Origin: JAZGGS01 sp963764825
GTDB lineage: Bacteria; Bacteroidota; Ignavibacteria; Ignavibacteriales; Ignavibacteriaceae
Reading direction: 5' to 3'
Length of the DNA: 64,000 nt
Assembly (NCBI GenBank): GCA_963764825.1
Contig: CAVXUA010000004.1
Span: 1 to 64,000 of the forward strand
Part shown: positions 9,738 through 19,906 of the stretch, in pieces
Numbering within the stretch: position 1 is the stretch's first letter
How the letters are laid out: the number at the start of each line of letters is the position of its first letter
Notes under the pieces: model-generated
What the model saw: the letters and a program-made list of their open reading frames with translations, nothing else
Told to the model about the DNA's origin: nothing
Database searches by the model: none
Translations under genes and position numbers: made by a program

Positions 9738-12700
9738 TCAACCTGCTTCGCTTATTCTGCAGATTGATTTGAAATTACAATAGTTACAAACTTTTTTCTC
9801 CCTGTCTTCCAGATCTGAAAGATGAAAAACTCCGTTGGAAATTGCAGAAACATATTTCTTTATTGATTCCAGGCAAGTTTCAATCATTTGTTCAGATTCA
9901 TTTTTTCTCTTTTCGTAAAACTCATCAGTTTCCTTATTCTTAACATTCCTGCTGCCAACTAATTTTTTTCCAAAATCTCTTGAAGAATATTTAAGCGAAT
10001 AAATTTCTGTGCCGAATGGTTGAAGATCTTTTTTCTGCTGCGCATTTATAAGTTCCTTAGCTGCAAACAGGTAAAGAGGAAGCTGAAGTGAAAGACCCCT
10101 CTGCAAATCGGAAACAGAAGGTTTAGTTCCCCCAAGTTTATAATCAACTATTTTAATTGCATCTCGGTCTTCATTTATATCAACTCTATCTATCTTTCCT
10201 CTTAAATTAACATCATCAATTTTAAATTCTGAAGCAGGCAGGTTATCACCATTTATATTTCCGAAAGGAAAGTTCAAAATATTCAGGAATAAAACCATCA
10301 TCCGAATTTCTTTCTTCCAAAAGAAATTTATAAAGCAGCGAATTTTCCTTCTTATTATTAAATCCTAACAGCTTCTCCTTTTCATAAAATGAAGAGACTG
10401 AACCGGATGAATTTCATTGAATCTTTTTTCAGCTATTGCAAACAGAAGTTTTTTCGCTTCTTTTAAATTCTGCATCACTGCATCCCTTTAACGCAATATT
10501 TTTATCCTTTAAAGAAGTATAAAATTCAAATAGTATTACGTGGAGCAGACTTCCTAATTCCAGCGCTTCAAGTTCTTCTGAAGGTTCTTCTATTGTTGAT
10601 AAATTTAAAACTCTCTCAGCAAAATATTTATAAGGACATTTAGCGTAAGTCTCTAACTGTGTAGCTGAAAATTGTCGCTCACTTAATTCATCCAGTTTTT
10701 TGGCTAGTTCAGTAGTCAGACCGGTTTTAATATTTCCTGAATAAGGTGAATCGCCAAAAGGATCTTCACTTCGTTGTTTATCAATTATTATCGATTCTTT
10801 AATGCTTTTCAGATCAACATCAATTTCACCTGGTAATTCCAGCTCATCAATTTTATCCAAAGGTGTTTCTCCAATATATTCTAGTAATTCCTCTCTGGAG
10901 AAGATCAGGTTTTCATAATCTGTTTCATCTTTCATTCTTAAATCGAAAAGATTGTTAAACTCTGTAAACAAATTCGATTCAACAAGTTCCTTTTTATCAT
11001 CGAAGAGTGGCTGGGTAAGAAACAGATGTTTTTTCCAGGTACATAACGCCTGGTAAAAATGATATCTTTCCTCGGTTTGATGTTTTTCTTCCTCCTTAGC
11101 AAAAGATCCGGAGAAGAAAATTTCAGGAGAATATCTTGTTGGCAGATCCCCGTCATTTAATCCTCCGATAAAAAGATAATCGAAATTCAATCCCCTAATT
11201 TCGTTAAGAGTAGTAACCTGCACACCATAACCGGGAATCTCTTTAACATTATACCTTGAAAAAAGTGCAAAGGTTTTTAGCTGGTTTATGAAAAACTTCA
11301 ACGGAAATTTTTTATCGCTGCCATGCTCAAGCTCAAAGAGTAAACTTAACTCCTCAAGGTTATTCAACAGCGTTGTTAAAGCTTTTATATCTTTCTCAAC
11401 ATTTTCGTTTTTACCTTCAATTATTTTGGAAGGATAATCCATCTTGAAAACAAGATTAATAAGTTCATTGTAAAACTCCGTAAAGTTCATCGGTTTTCTG
11501 AACGGTTTCAACATATAGTAAATTGAATCAATGTCTTCAAGAGCTTTTTGATAGCTTGCTTGATGCTTCGAAAAATCGTTTAACGACCGGTCTTCAAACG
11601 ACTGAGCGAGTATTGTATCATTTAAACGGTCTTTCCAGTTTTGGTAACCGGAAATAATTCGCAGTTCAACAGATGCTTTTAGCAGGTTGGAGAGATCGAT
11701 CTCTTTCTTCTCAACATAAAAACTATCGAATGCACGGAAGATATTTTTATAATAAAAATCGTTACCCAGTATTTCCAGCAGATTTATTATTGCAATTACC
11801 GGCTGCGAAGTTGCCAGCGAAAACCTGTCAGTTAAGTTTAAAGGAATTCCATACAAGCGAAATTTATCCCTTACTATTGGGGAATATTTATCGATTAAAT
11901 TAAATGCCAACACAAATTGAAGAAGGTTCTGCTTTTTTATCTAAGATTAAACTCTTTATCTCTTTTGCAATAAGCTCAATCTCTTTTTCGCGACTGCTTG
12001 CCGCAATGCTTGTTAAGGATTGCTTAAAACCATTCACCTTCTTACCTGATTGAAGAAACAGATTGCTCCTTATACTATTTAAAAAAGGTGTATGAGTGCC
12101 GGCTGATTCATCTTTAATTTCTTTTAAATCCTTTTGCCAGAAAATTATTATAACATTTATCAAGATGTGAAAAGATAGAAGGATTGTACTTATAATAATC
12201 GAAGAGAAGATGCAGATCTAATCCCTCTATATCAGCAGTTTTATTGATGGTCTCAATTTCAGGTATTGTAAACTCATCAAATCCATTAAGCAGAACAAGA
12301 TTTACTTTGCTGTATTTATCCCGGAAACCTTTCTTAAAATTACTTAAGTTTATCTCATTTAGCTTTGTGTAAATATCACCAATCTCTTTAGCCGGAAGTT
12401 GTTCAATCTTCTCCTGGTACAATTCATAAACCGAGGCGATATCTTCGTGCTTTTAATTTTTCTGCGCCTGTTAATCTTTCTGCTTCTTTAAGGATATCCT
12501 GCGGAGATATGCCATGCTTTTTATATTCTGAAATAACATTTTTAATTCTTTCCAGCGTACCAAATGGAATACCTTTTGAATATTGAGAAAAATATTTTAA
12601 TCTTTTTTTTGTAAAGCATTGATTCAAAAGTATTATTGATGCTTCATCTTTAAGCAAATTTGTTTCGGTTCCGGCAGCAGAAAGCATTGCAGAGGCAAAA

Positions 12701-12894
12701 GTGCCAATCGTTTCAATTTGCAATCCTGAGGCAGTTTTATTTGGTGATAAAAAAACAAGCTCCCGCTTTAAATGTCTTATCTTACGTTTTGTAGGAACAA
12801 TAAAAAGTGTTTCATCCAAGCTGCTTGATTTAATCTTTTGATCAATTAAAAAATCAAGATCAATTTTTGCAATATTACTTTTTGTTAATATCAT
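9738..12894 (-). CDS. AddB-type PD-(D/E)XK nuclease/inactivated helicase (several frameshifts)
   Basis: Subunit of an AddAB-type helicase-nuclease that processes double-strand DNA ends. The N terminus (LFIVPTKRKIRHLKREL) resembles the start of AddB-like proteins, but no Walker A lysine loop is visible. The middle holds UvrD-like relics (VTTLNEIRGLNFDYLFIGGLNDGDLPTR). The C-terminal nuclease reads FSATQLETYAKCPYKYFAERVL, GSLLHVILFEFY, IKIVDYKLGG (catalytic D and K) and ends with the CNYCNFKSIC Fe-S cysteines. It would be about 1,050 residues. The frame shifts near 10340, 10470, 11910, 12150 and 12435, each rejoining without loss. Its ATG overlaps the stop of the upstream CYTH gene. No AddA partner is in the window. 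Confidence 0.85.
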
Positions 12895-13401
12895 CCGTTG
12901 GCGGTTTTTTCAGCAATTAAATTTTTATACGATTTTTTTATCTGTTTTGATAAATCGAGATTAAGCAGACGTACAATTTCATCAAATCTTTTTTCTGCAT
13001 TTGCTTTTCCATCAATCACAAGTGTTTCAAGTTCAAGAAAATTTCCAAGCTCTTTTACTTCATCAAGATGAATGCGTGTATTGTTAAACCAGAATAATTT
13101 TCTCTCCTTTTCAACAACCTCTTCTAGTTCGAATAGTTTGCCCAGAAAATCTTCTGCGTTATCATCTTCAATTTTAAGCAGGTTAAAATCAGACCAGCGG
13201 TTTTTAGAGTTCTCATCTCTGTTATAATAAATGAGTGTTTTCGTTCCGTTTTCTATCCTGAGTTTTAATAAACCGGAAGGTATCTTATAATAAATATCCT
13301 TTTGTATAAAACGAATCTTGTTTTACATTAATAGATTTTAATTTTTCAATTAAAGATTCAATCGATTCGATTTTGATTTTCAGTTCAAGGTTTTTTGGCA
13401 A
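12891..13401 (-). CDS. CYTH-domain protein, class IV adenylate cyclase-like (one frameshift)
   Basis: Member of the CYTH superfamily (adenylate cyclase CyaB, thiamine triphosphatase and related enzymes acting on triphosphates). Visible: an N-terminal strand LELKIKI close to the ExExK signature, LKLRIENGTKTLIYYNRD, and the characteristic strand RIHLDEVKELGNFLELET. The chosen start is TTG at 13399-13401, preceded by AGAGGA; the frame shifts once near 13310. Its TGA overlaps the ATG of the AddB gene by 4 bases (ATGA), so translation is probably coupled. The substrate cannot be told from sequence; cyclic nucleotide synthesis is only one option. Confidence 0.8.
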
Positions 13402-13543
13402 AATATCCTCTGTTTTATCATTAAACAAGTAAATACAGCTTAATATCAGATTCTGAAAAATAGCACTAAATTATAGAATGATTAAATTTGTTATTGTAAT
13501 TGTGCTGCATAATTATATTTTAGAAATAAAAATCTGATAAAAT

Positions 13544-14188
13544 ATGCTAAAGTTAATAATTTCAATACTATTCGTAATTCCAATCATCACTATCCGTGCA
13601 CAGGGAATTGGTGAAATTGTGCCCGAGAAGCCACTGGAAATTTTCCCACCCAACGCTTTTGGGTTTGATATTCTATTAGGTGAAAGCGGTTTCGGTCTTG
13701 GTGGTTTTTATCGCCATGAACTCTCAACAAAGTTTACGCTCTTCGGAGATCTTTCGTTTTCCGAATCGAAAGATGAGAGAGAGTTTGAATACATTGATTT
13801 CTTTGGCAATACTTTTACCGTTGGGAAAAAGAACAGGGTTTTTCAAATCCCTATCAATTTTGGCGCACAATACAGGTTATTTGAAAATGAACTTACAGAT
13901 AATTTGAGACCTTATATTAACGCTGCAGTTGGACCGACTATTGTACTTACAACTCCCTACAGCGAAGAATTTTTTAAAGCATTCGGAAATACTTCTGTTA
14001 AAATTGCAGCAGGGGGCTACATTGGATTTGGTGCAAATTTCGGTTTAGATAAATCAAACCTGATTGGACTTAATTTCAGGTATTATGTCATCCGGTTTTT
14101 TGATGAAGGCGTTGAAAGCCTAGAGGGCAGGTTTAACAAAACCATCGGTGGATTTTTTGTTACAATAAATTTCGGATTTATGTATTAA
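13544..14188 (+). CDS. Small outer-membrane beta-barrel protein, function unknown
   Basis: Not recognised beyond its class. A signal peptide (LIISILFVIPIITIRAQG) is followed by alternating-residue strands rich in Gly and aromatics (GFDILLGESGFGLGGFYRHEL, KFTLFGDLSFSE, INFGAQYRLF, GYIGFGANFGLD), and the C terminus ends NFGFMY, as expected for an 8-strand porin-like barrel of 214 residues. The gene stands alone between divergent and convergent neighbours. A structural or adhesion role is possible. Confidence 0.65.
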   Translation: MLKLIISILFVIPIITIRAQGIGEIVPEKPLEIFPPNAFGFDILLGESGFGLGGFYRHELSTKFTLFGDLSFSESKDEREFEYIDFFGNTFTVGKKNRVFQIPINFGAQYRLFENELTDNLRPYINAAVGPTIVLTTPYSEEFFKAFGNTSVKIAAGGYIGFGANFGLDKSNLIGLNFRYYVIRFFDEGVESLEGRFNKTIGGFFVTINFGFMY

Positions 14189-14210
14189 GCCGGTTTTCTT
14201 CAACCTTCAC

Positions 14211-14753
14211 TCACTTCTTCCACTTAATTGTACAGCCAATTGTAAAAGTTTCCGGTACGGAAATTTCTTTTCCTTCAAGTAATTCATCCAGCGCATCACG
14301 CAAATAATTATTAGCAACTTTATCCGGCTCCTGCCAGTTATCATCAATTTTGCCATGGAAAGCTAATTTTCTCTCTTTATCAAAAAGGAATATTTCCGGC
14401 GTGTGAGTTGCATCATAAGCTTTAGCAGTACTTTGGTCTTCATCTCTTAAATAAACAAAGTTAAAGCTTTCACTTTCTGCTCTCTTCTTCATCTCCTCAA
14501 AAGAATCTTCCGGATAATTAACTGCATCATTTGGATTTATTGCAACTACTGTTACCCCTTTATTTGCATAATCTTCCTGCAGTTGTTTCATCCTTCCTTC
14601 ATAAGCTTTTACATAAGGGCAATGGTTACAGCTAAAAATAATTATTAAAGCTTCCTTATCTGCAAACGAATTGAGTGAATAATTTTTATCATCAACTCCA
14701 ATTAAATTGAAATCCGGGGCAGGTGAACTTAATTTTAATTTATCAGTTGCCAT
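14211..14753 (-). CDS. Thioredoxin-fold redoxin (AhpC/TSA-like) protein
   Basis: Cytoplasmic protein of 180 residues with no signal peptide. The fold begins SPAPDFNLIGVDDKNYSLNSF, typical of peroxiredoxin/TlpA-like proteins, with the redox motif CNHCPYVKAYE near residue 44, then VVAINPND and a cis-Pro segment THTPEIFLFD. The CxxC motif favours a thiol-disulfide oxidoreductase over a classical 1-Cys peroxiredoxin. A second Cys pair is absent; one Cys lies near the C terminus (TIGCTIKWKK). Partner unknown. Confidence 0.85.
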   Translation of the reverse strand: MATDKLKLSSPAPDFNLIGVDDKNYSLNSFADKEALIIIFSCNHCPYVKAYEGRMKQLQEDYANKGVTVVAINPNDAVNYPEDSFEEMKKRAESESFNFVYLRDEDQSTAKAYDATHTPEIFLFDKERKLAFHGKIDDNWQEPDKVANNYLRDALDELLEGKEISVPETFTIGCTIKWKK

Positions 14754-14822
14754 ATTTTACCTCTAATTCTCTTATTTTCACTTTAGTAAATAAATTTCTT
14801 AATAATTAAATTGATCTTTATA

Positions 14823-16289
14823 ATGTTAAGATGTCTTTTCCTTCTAACAATAATTTTAACAGAGTTTGCAATGGCACAAAATATTCAGTTTGCCCAGGAT
14901 CTTTACAATAGCTATGAAAATTACAAAGAAAGAACTTTAACAAACCGCCGCTTTAAGCATTCCGATATCCTTCCATTAATAGAGCAGCTAAAAGATAAAG
15001 ATATTTTCGGTGTTTCTAAAGTTGGCGAATCGGCTGAAGGTAGAGATATAAATATGATCTCAGTGGGAAGTGGAAGCACGAAAATTTTTCTCTGGTCGCA
15101 AATGCACGGGGATGAACCAACTGCAACTGCGGCTATCTTTGATATTTTCAATTTCTTTTTAGCTGAGACTGACTTTGCAGATTTCAAAAATCATTTGTTT
15201 GAAAAAACTACAATTTATTTTTTACCAATGGTAAATCCTGATGGTGCGGAATTATTCCAGAGAAGAAATATTTTTGAAATTGATCTTAACCGTGATGCTG
15301 TAAGCCAGCAAACACCCGAAGGACAATTATTAAAAGAAATCTTCGATAGTTTGAAAGCTGATTTTGGTTTTAACTTGCATGATCAGAGCAGAGAATATTC
15401 TGCCGGAAACAGTTTTAAAACTGCGGCGATCTCCTTTTTAGCTCCATCGCCTGATTATGAAAAAACTTTAACTCCTGTTCGTGAAAATTCTATGAAGCTG
15501 ATTGTGGAAATGTTCAAAACACTTTCAGAATTTATTCCCGGTCACATTGCAAAATATTCTGATGAATATGAACCGCGGGCATTTGGAGATAATTTTACAA
15601 AATGGGGAACCAGTACTGTTCTATTAGAAACAGGCGGCTGGATAGAAGATCGCGAAAAACAATTTCTTAGAAAGATAAATTTTATTGCTTTGCTTTCTGC
15701 TTTTAAAAGTATTGCAGATGAATCTTACACAACAGAGGATTTAAACACTTATCCATCGATACTTGATAATGAAAAATCCATGATCGATCTCATCCTAAGA
15801 AACCTAACTGTAAAAAACAGCAGGCACGAATACAAAATTGATCTAGGAATCGATTACGAAGAGGTGAACATGAATGGCGCAACAGATTTTTATTACAAAG
15901 CAAAAATTGAAGATTTAGGTGATCTGTCTGTATTCCATGGCTATAATGAGATAGATCTAAATGGATACAGAGTTGAATCAGGTAAAACTTATCCAACGGT
16001 TATAAATTCAACAGTAGAGCTTGAAGCTTTAAATCCAAAAGAACTTTTTAGTAATGGCTACACAAATGTTATCCTTAATTTTCCTGGATATGCAGATGAG
16101 TTCTCAAAATATCCATTCAATATATTTCTTAACAAACCAAAAGTGCTGGGAGAACAGATTAAATTTGAAGGCATTCCAAATTTGATACTCAGAAAAGAAG
16201 GTGTTGTAAAATATGCTGTTGTAAATGGTTTTTTAAGAGATATTGAAAAACTTGAGGAATCATCAGGAAATTCTCTTCTTTTAAAATGA
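14823..16289 (+). CDS. Secreted M14-family zinc carboxypeptidase
   Basis: A signal peptide (MLRCLFLLTIILTEFAMAQ) is followed by an M14 carboxypeptidase domain. The zinc ligands HxxE are in QMHGDEP (about H95 and E98), then NPDGAE and the substrate-binding DLNRD, and a later third zinc His in the NLHDQS segment. Near residue 265 LLETGGW carries the likely catalytic Glu. The C-terminal half is a separate beta-rich region without a T9SS tail. ATG 14823 was preferred over the in-frame TTG four codons earlier because it starts the signal peptide cleanly. Confidence 0.87.
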   Translation: MLRCLFLLTIILTEFAMAQNIQFAQDLYNSYENYKERTLTNRRFKHSDILPLIEQLKDKDIFGVSKVGESAEGRDINMISVGSGSTKIFLWSQMHGDEPTATAAIFDIFNFFLAETDFADFKNHLFEKTTIYFLPMVNPDGAELFQRRNIFEIDLNRDAVSQQTPEGQLLKEIFDSLKADFGFNLHDQSREYSAGNSFKTAAISFLAPSPDYEKTLTPVRENSMKLIVEMFKTLSEFIPGHIAKYSDEYEPRAFGDNFTKWGTSTVLLETGGWIEDREKQFLRKINFIALLSAFKSIADESYTTEDLNTYPSILDNEKSMIDLILRNLTVKNSRHEYKIDLGIDYEEVNMNGATDFYYKAKIEDLGDLSVFHGYNEIDLNGYRVESGKTYPTVINSTVELEALNPKELFSNGYTNVILNFPGYADEFSKYPFNIFLNKPKVLGEQIKFEGIPNLILRKEGVVKYAVVNGFLRDIEKLEESSGNSLLLK

Positions 16290-16517
16290 AGAGAAACCTA
16301 ATATTCTAACCCGCAATGGTTCTTCCGGAGGCAAATCAAGGAAATCCAAAGAATTAAATCTTTGATATTTTGTTCATTATCAATTGAAATAACTAAAAAA
16401 CAAAACTTTTTCACCTAAATCCGAAGAATTTGAGTACAAACTAATAAGGTGTGCTATTTGATTATGGTACTATTCTTTGATACTTTTGTAGTTCGATTTA
16501 TTTACGGCGAGGAAAAA

Positions 16518-16898
16518 GTGGCACGATCAAAGAATATTGAGGCTTTCTGCTCTTCCTGCAATTCAAGTCAAAAAATGGAAATTACGGGTGAATTAGCTGG
16601 AGAAGATGCGGAAAATAAAATATGGGCAAAATGCAAAAAATGCAAGCATTCGATGGTTATAGACCTTAAGGAAGATGTAGTATCAGTTGATACTTCCATG
16701 GAAGGGATTGAGTCAGGAGATTGTACAGTTTATTCACCAATGAAATCGTACACCATTGGCGAGGCGATTTATCATAAAAATTGGGATGATTCGGGGAAAG
16801 TAGTTTCTAAAGAAATTCTATCAAGCGGACAAAAATCTATTGCGGTAGAGTTTCAGAAATCTGGAATTAAAAAATTAGTAGAATCATTAAATAATTAA
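16518..16898 (+). CDS. Zinc-ribbon protein with CarD-like C-terminal segment
   Basis: Small protein of about 126 residues. The N-terminal half has two CxxC pairs (FCSSCNSSQ and AKCKKCKHS), so a zinc ribbon is likely. The C-terminal half (TIGEAIYHKNWDDSGKVV, ISVEFQKSG-like IAVEFQKSGIKKLVESL) resembles the Tudor-like RNA polymerase-interacting fold of CarD/CdnL. The GTG at 16518 was chosen because GAGG precedes it by a normal distance; an upstream in-frame extension lacks a ribosome binding site. It is followed by rpsU, 25 bp on. A regulatory role in transcription is an inference. Confidence 0.6.
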   Translation: MARSKNIEAFCSSCNSSQKMEITGELAGEDAENKIWAKCKKCKHSMVIDLKEDVVSVDTSMEGIESGDCTVYSPMKSYTIGEAIYHKNWDDSGKVVSKEILSSGQKSIAVEFQKSGIKKLVESLNN

Positions 16899-16923
16899 AA
16901 TTAGCGGAAAGAGGTGAGAAATA

Positions 16924-17112
16924 TTGGTTGGCATAACCCTTGGCGATAATGAACCCATTGATAAAGCGCTGAGAAGATTTAAGAAAAAGTATGAAAGATC
17001 TGGTGTTCTTAAAGAATTTAAAAAGAGAACTTTTTTTGTAAAGCCCTCTATAAAGAAGCGTATGGAAAAGATTAAAGCTACCAGGCGCGCACACAGACCT
17101 GAACATTATTAA
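16924..17112 (+). CDS. rpsU: 30S ribosomal protein S21
   Basis: 62-residue basic protein (VGITLGDNEPIDKALRRFKKK, KSxxLKEFKKR-like VLKEFKKRTFFVKPS, KKRMEKIKATRR). The start is TTG, preceded by GAGGTGAG at good spacing. S21 helps the 30S subunit select mRNA start sites. The gene ends 7 bases before a strong terminator. Confidence 0.95.
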   Translation: MVGITLGDNEPIDKALRRFKKKYERSGVLKEFKKRTFFVKPSIKKRMEKIKATRRAHRPEHY

Positions 17113-17119
17113 AAATTTA

Positions 17120-17144
17120 GCCCTTCTTCGGAAGGGCTTTTTTT
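17120..17144 (+). terminator. Strong UUCG-loop terminator after rpsU
   Basis: Perfect 7-bp stem GCCCTTC / GAAGGGC closed by a TTCG tetraloop and followed by a run of eight T. It lies between rpsU and the convergent LOG-family gene. Confidence 0.9.
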
Positions 17145-18004
17145 TACTTTATCTGAAGCACAGGTTCAATTACTGCCGGTTCCTTACCTTTTGAATAATA
17201 CTTTTTAAGATGTTTTATTATCGCTTCATATGCTTGGTCTAAGCTATTACAAAAAGTAAACAGCTTAAGATCGGACGCACTTATCAATCCCTTCTCTACA
17301 AGCGTATCAAAGTTTATAATACTCTTCCAGTACTCTTCATCATAAATAATCAGTGCAAGTTTTTTTCTTATCTTATCAGTTTGCACAAGTGTAAGCACTT
17401 CAAACATTTCATCCATTGTACCAAAGCCACCTGGAAATATTATAAAAGCTTTTGATAGATATGCAAACCAGAATTTTCGCATAAAAAAGTAGTGAAACTC
17501 AAAACTTAACTCGGGTGTAACATATTTATTTACATACTGTTCATAGGGAATGCTGATATTAAGTCCCACAGAATAACCGCCTGCCTTCTTTGCTCCCCTG
17601 TTCGCCGCTTCCATTATTCCAGGTCCGCCGCCTGTGCACACTATAAACCGGTTTGCACTAGTTTCAAGATTTAAGGACCACTCGGTAATTCTCCTGGAAA
17701 GTTCAACTGCATCCTGGTAATATCTTGACATATCTACCATCAGTTGAGCTTCTCTTAATTTTTTTGCAAATCCCTGAGTTGATTTTGGGTTTTTACTCTT
17801 TATCTCGTTATAGTCTTTAATTGCATTTCGTTTATCTTTAAGCCGCGCAGATCCAAAGAAAACAATTGTATCCATAATTTTATGTTTTCGGAATTTGCTC
17901 TTCGGATGCAAATACTCTGTTAACATTCTAACAGTTCTCCCGTCGGGAGAATCCAGGAAGTCAAGATTTTCGTAAGCTTTTTTAGGTTTAAGATCTTTTG
18001 CCAT
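17144..18004 (-). CDS. LOG-family (TIGR00730) nucleotide 5'-monophosphate phosphoribohydrolase-like protein
   Basis: 286-residue Rossmann-fold protein. The signature motif PGGFGTMDEMFE is present, with CTGGGPGIMEAANRGA upstream, which together identify the LOG family (once called lysine decarboxylases). Family members cleave nucleoside monophosphates to a base and ribose 5-phosphate; in plants and some bacteria they make cytokinins. About 45 extra N-terminal residues precede the core. The true substrate is unknown. Confidence 0.85.
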   Translation of the reverse strand: MAKDLKPKKAYENLDFLDSPDGRTVRMLTEYLHPKSKFRKHKIMDTIVFFGSARLKDKRNAIKDYNEIKSKNPKSTQGFAKKLREAQLMVDMSRYYQDAVELSRRITEWSLNLETSANRFIVCTGGGPGIMEAANRGAKKAGGYSVGLNISIPYEQYVNKYVTPELSFEFHYFFMRKFWFAYLSKAFIIFPGGFGTMDEMFEVLTLVQTDKIRKKLALIIYDEEYWKSIINFDTLVEKGLISASDLKLFTFCNSLDQAYEAIIKHLKKYYSKGKEPAVIEPVLQIK

Positions 18005-18092
18005 AATAATATCAGTTTTTATTAGATAAGAATTTAATTAGCGAGTTAAACAATTACTTAAGTGCGGTTTATTTTTTATTCAATGAAACTTT

Positions 18093-18100
18093 TATATTTG
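18093..18100 (+). promoter_or_regulatory. Candidate minus-7 promoter box TATATTTG
   Basis: Exact match to the TAnnTTTG box known for Bacteroidota. It lies 120 bases before the D-Ala-D-Ala carboxypeptidase gene in a 216-base divergent intergenic region. A clear minus-33 element was not found. Confidence 0.3.
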
Positions 18101-18220
18101 CACATAAGCAAATCCGGAATTAATAACGAACACGGATTTAATTTTTGAGATGTAAAACTAATCTTATTAGATGATAATTCAAATAAACTTTTAAACAAAT
18201 CATTCTCGGTAAAATTTTAA

Positions 18221-19520
18221 ATGAAAATAAAAACCATCCTGTTAATTTTTGTATCCTGTTTCTTTATCAATGCAGATAGCTATGATGATATTAAAACCGA
18301 AATAAACAATGTACTGAATAAGCTTCCTGCCGGAACCCGCATTGGAATGTTGATCTACAATCCTCTAACAAGGGATACCATCTACTCAATCAATCATACA
18401 GAATCCATGATACCGGCTTCTAACACAAAACTTTTTACTACGGCTACAGCACTTGAAATTATGGGTGGAAGTTATACTCTATCAACTCAAATTCTTACAG
18501 ATGATAATGATTTAACCGATGGAAAAATTGACGGAAACATTTATATAAAAGGGCTTGGCAACTCAGTCTTCACTTCTGAAGATTTAACAGAGATGGCTGC
18601 CGGATTGTACGAACTTGGAATTAAAGAGATTACCGGAAATGTAATTGGCGACGATACGTTTTTTGATGATGTTTATACACGCGATGACTGGATAAAAGAT
18701 GAAAATGCAAATGTAAAGCTTGCACCAATTTCTGCACTGGTTATAGACAGAAATAAGACAAGGGTAAGAAAAAAGAGCAGAGGAAGATTAAGAACATATA
18801 CTGTAAACGTTACCAATCCCCCGTTATTCGCTGCAAAGCAATTGTTAGAAAATTTGCGTGAAGTTGAAATAAAAGTAGAGGGAAAGGCAAAAAATGGTGA
18901 GACACCACTTACAGCCCAATTACTTTTGGAAGAAAAAATTGAGTTGAGAGAACTAATCAAACTGATTAAATAAAAACAGTAACAATTTCTTAGCAGAATG
19001 TTTGTTCAAAACGATCGGTGCAGTTGCAAGCAATAAGCAGGGCAACTCTTTCTATTCTACCCAAGCCATTTTAACTTTTATTGAAGATAACGGAATTTAT
19101 TCTGAAGGTACTTCTATAGTTGATGGTTCAGGAATTTCACGGTTCGACCAGATTACAGCTGGAGCTATAGTCGGCTTATTGGAAAGAATGTACTTCGATA
19201 TAAAAAACTTTGATGATTATTATAACTCCCTTAGCATTGCAGGCATGGATGGAACGCTGAACGAAAGAATGTACAATACTGCCGCTGAAAATAACTTCAG
19301 GGGTAAAACCGGAACACTTAATGGTGTTTCATCACTCTCCGGTTATTTAGAAACAACAGGCGGTGATGATTTGATAGTTAGTATTATTTTTGAATTTCAA
19401 CGGGGAAGATCGAACACTTACAGAGATCTACAGGATGAGATTATCGAAATATTAGCTGGTTGGAAAGAAGAAAGCCCTGAAGAATTGCTTCAACAGGGCT
19501 CACTAGAAATTACGAATTAA
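18221..19520 (+). CDS. dacB: PBP4-type D-alanyl-D-alanine carboxypeptidase/endopeptidase (frameshifted)
   Basis: Peptidase S13 family enzyme that trims or opens peptidoglycan cross-links in the periplasm. It has a signal peptide and the three penicillin-binding motifs: SxxK as SNTK (S67, K70), SxN as SGI in DGSGISRFDQ (Asn replaced by Ile), and KTG in FRGKTGTLNGVSS. The frame breaks at 18966-18970, where one extra A in ATTAAATAA stops it; the corrected reading is ELIKLINKNSNNFLAECLF. Total about 432 residues, the usual length. The 3' end carries the hairpin that probably terminates secG on the other strand. Confidence 0.88.
19473..19500 (-). terminator. secG terminator lying inside the 3' end of dacB
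   Basis: AGCCCTG / CAGGGCT inverted repeat with additional AAG/CTT pairing, followed on the minus strand by TTTCTTCTTT. It lies 25 bases after the secG stop but within the dacB coding region. Confidence 0.6.
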
Positions 19521-19525
19521 AGTAA

Positions 19526-19885
19526 TTATTGTCCTTCCGGATTTTCAGTTCCCGGAGGTAATTGATTTTGCTGAGGCAATGTGGGAGTTTGAGGAATATT
19601 CTGCTGACCTGATTCCTGGATAATACTTCGCTGTTCCGGTGTAACTTTACCAGGCAGGAAGAATAAATTTATAACCAGCGCAAGAACAGCTACTATTCCG
19701 CCAAGCCACCAGGTAGCCCTGCTTAAAAAATCTGCCGTGCGCCTTGTACCAAACATTGAACCCATACTACCACCTGCGCCACCAAAGGTTCCGGCTAATC
19801 CACTGCCTTTACTTGCCTGAAGTAAAACTACTATGATAAGCAGTACTGCTGTAACGGCGGCTATAGTTACTAATAATGTATACAT
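19526..19885 (-). CDS. secG: Preprotein translocase subunit SecG
   Basis: 119 residues with two membrane helices (residues about 3-22 and 52-72) around the conserved loop LLQASKGSGLAGTFGG. The tail is Pro/Gln-rich and extended. SecG assists SecYE in protein export through the inner membrane. The start is ATG 19883-19885, preceded by AGGAG; a longer frame upstream would run through the tRNA and was rejected. Confidence 0.93.
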   Translation of the reverse strand: MYTLLVTIAAVTAVLLIIVVLLQASKGSGLAGTFGGAGGSMGSMFGTRRTADFLSRATWWLGGIVAVLALVINLFFLPGKVTPEQRSIIQESGQQNIPQTPTLPQQNQLPPGTENPEGQ

Positions 19886-19906
19886 AATTTTTTCTCCTAT
19901 AATTCG

